A stretch of 64,000 nt of DNA from Sphingobium sp. CAP-1 (lineage in GTDB: Bacteria > Pseudomonadota > Alphaproteobacteria > Sphingomonadales > Sphingomonadaceae). The notes beneath the pieces are model-generated. The model searched no databases, was not told where the DNA came from, and worked only from the letters and a program-made list of their open reading frames with translations. Position 1 is the first letter of the stretch. Every line of letters begins with the position of its first letter. The position numbers and the translations under genes were made by a program. Of the stretch, positions 63,371 to 64,000 are shown piece by piece. The stretch is from contig NZ_CP046252.1 in NCBI RefSeq assembly GCF_009720145.1, positions 1,116,001-1,180,000 of the forward strand. The letters are read 5' to 3'.

Positions 63371-63421
63371 GGCATCGCTGCTAAGCGGCTATTGTTGCAC
63401 AGTGCATAAACAAGAGTCGCC

Positions 63422-64000
63422 ATGCTGATCCGTAACCTTGCCTCCGCCCTGCTCGCCCTCACCGCGCTCAGCGGCTGCGTCACCGTCGAAACCCGGCGCG
63501 CCGTGCCAGCCGCCCAAGCGGAACAGCGTGCGCCCGTCACCATCCTGGTGTCGATCGACGGTTTTCGCCCGGACTATCTGACGCGCGGCGTGACGCCCCA
63601 TCTCAACGCGCTGGCCACCGGCGGCGTCGAAGCATCGATGCGCCCCTCCTTCCCGACCAAGACTTTCCCCAATCATTGGGCGATCGTCACCGGCGACCGG
63701 CCCGATCGCAGTGGCATCGTCGCCAATAATATGGAGGATGAGAGCCGGCCCAAGGACAAGTTCACCATGGCCAGCGACGACCCCTATTGGTGGAACGAGG
63801 CCAAGCCGATCTGGATCACCGCCGAAAAGCAGGGCGTGCGCACGGCCACCATGTTCTGGCCCGGCTCCAACGTGGCATGGGGTGGCGTCAAGGCGGCGGA
63901 ATGGCCCTACACGATCAGCAACGGATCGCGCCCCAGCGACTGGGCGCAGTTTAATGAGGCGATCAGCCCGACCCAGCGGGTAAATGGCGTGCTGGACGTG
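63422..64000 (+). CDS. Nucleotide pyrophosphatase/phosphodiesterase family lipoprotein, N-terminal part
   Basis: The gene runs off the right edge; 193 codons are visible. A lipoprotein signal (LASALLALTALSGC) is followed by the NPP/alkaline-phosphatase-superfamily core. ILVSIDGFRPDYL holds the first metal aspartate, and SFPTKTFPNHWAIVTG holds the nucleophilic Thr. Family members cleave phosphodiester or pyrophosphate bonds of nucleotides or lipids outside the cytoplasm. A Pho-box-like site upstream fits phosphate scavenging, but this is inference. Confidence 0.9.
   Translation, partial: MLIRNLASALLALTALSGCVTVETRRAVPAAQAEQRAPVTILVSIDGFRPDYLTRGVTPHLNALATGGVEASMRPSFPTKTFPNHWAIVTGDRPDRSGIVANNMEDESRPKDKFTMASDDPYWWNEAKPIWITAEKQGVRTATMFWPGSNVAWGGVKAAEWPYTISNGSRPSDWAQFNEAISPTQRVNGVLDV

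Overview
The window is chromosomal DNA from a high-GC alphaproteobacterium, most likely a sphingomonad (Sphingobium/Sphingomonas type). The evidence is the set of alphaproteobacterial families (carboxyspermidine-route polyamine genes, astAB with an M20 hydrolase, DUF2490, DUF3419, TadE/TadG), the GC-rich codon use, and several small palindromic repeat families. No phage, insertion sequence, CRISPR array or plasmid gene was seen. Nearly all of it is housekeeping or conserved accessory sequence, and genes are tightly packed with many 4-nt ATGA/GTGA overlaps.

Layout: 1-266, start of a BtaA-like betaine-lipid enzyme (-). 489-4319, polyamine block (+): carboxyspermidine dehydrogenase, carboxyspermidine decarboxylase, then ornithine decarboxylase behind a structured leader. 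4383-12177, a seven-gene overlapping operon (-): ETF-QO, TPR protein, ispE, N-formylglutamate amidohydrolase family, small lipoprotein, nnr, RNA uridine methyltransferase. 12313-15352 (+): UDG-like protein, lytic transglycosylase, moaB. 15542-16609: radical SAM protein with a LexA-type box in its promoter. 16824-20366: dnaE (-). 20489-22297: diguanylate cyclase. 22294-24214: lolD and lolC (-). 24215-24797: gene-poor stretch with a probable orphan small RNA, a sigma-32-like promoter and a ROSE-like thermometer for an Hsp20 gene. 25309-27237: kup. 27362-32335: cytochrome c maturation operon ccmC-D-E-F-G-H-I (-), including a 43-codon ccmD. 32531-34808: purF and an SDR. 34815-37493: phrB and cfa (-). 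37699-39147: rppH and a DUF481 protein. 39208-42721: M20 hydrolase, astA, astB. 42751-46161: small membrane protein, a Phd-like/PAS fusion, TadE and TadG-like proteins. 46201-47649: cobQ. 47705-47912: two identical tRNA-Arg(ACG). 48154-54063: ppdK, glyS, glyQ (-). 54195-55990: tandem TraB/GumN paralogs. 56116-57374: rplY, pth. Then a serine-hydrolase-like protein (-), pgm, DUF2490, DUF983 (-), ychF, a family-6 UDG-like glycosylase and the start of a lipoprotein phosphodiesterase.

Functional links: the polyamine genes form a complete ornithine to putrescine to spermidine route. The Ccm genes supply haem handling and thiol chemistry for c-type cytochromes (ccmA and ccmB are not here). astA and astB start arginine succinyltransferase catabolism. 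Several genes bear on DNA repair (radical SAM protein, photolyase, two UDG-fold proteins, dnaE).

The points most worth a second look are regulatory or architectural: the Shine-Dalgarno-sequestering ODC leader with an upstream ORF, the LexA-type box on the radical SAM gene, the orphan terminator-bounded RNA at about 24382-24533, the Hsp20 thermometer, the Phd-PAS fusion, and the M20 hydrolase that may replace AstE. All functional statements come from reading motifs by eye; no database search was run.
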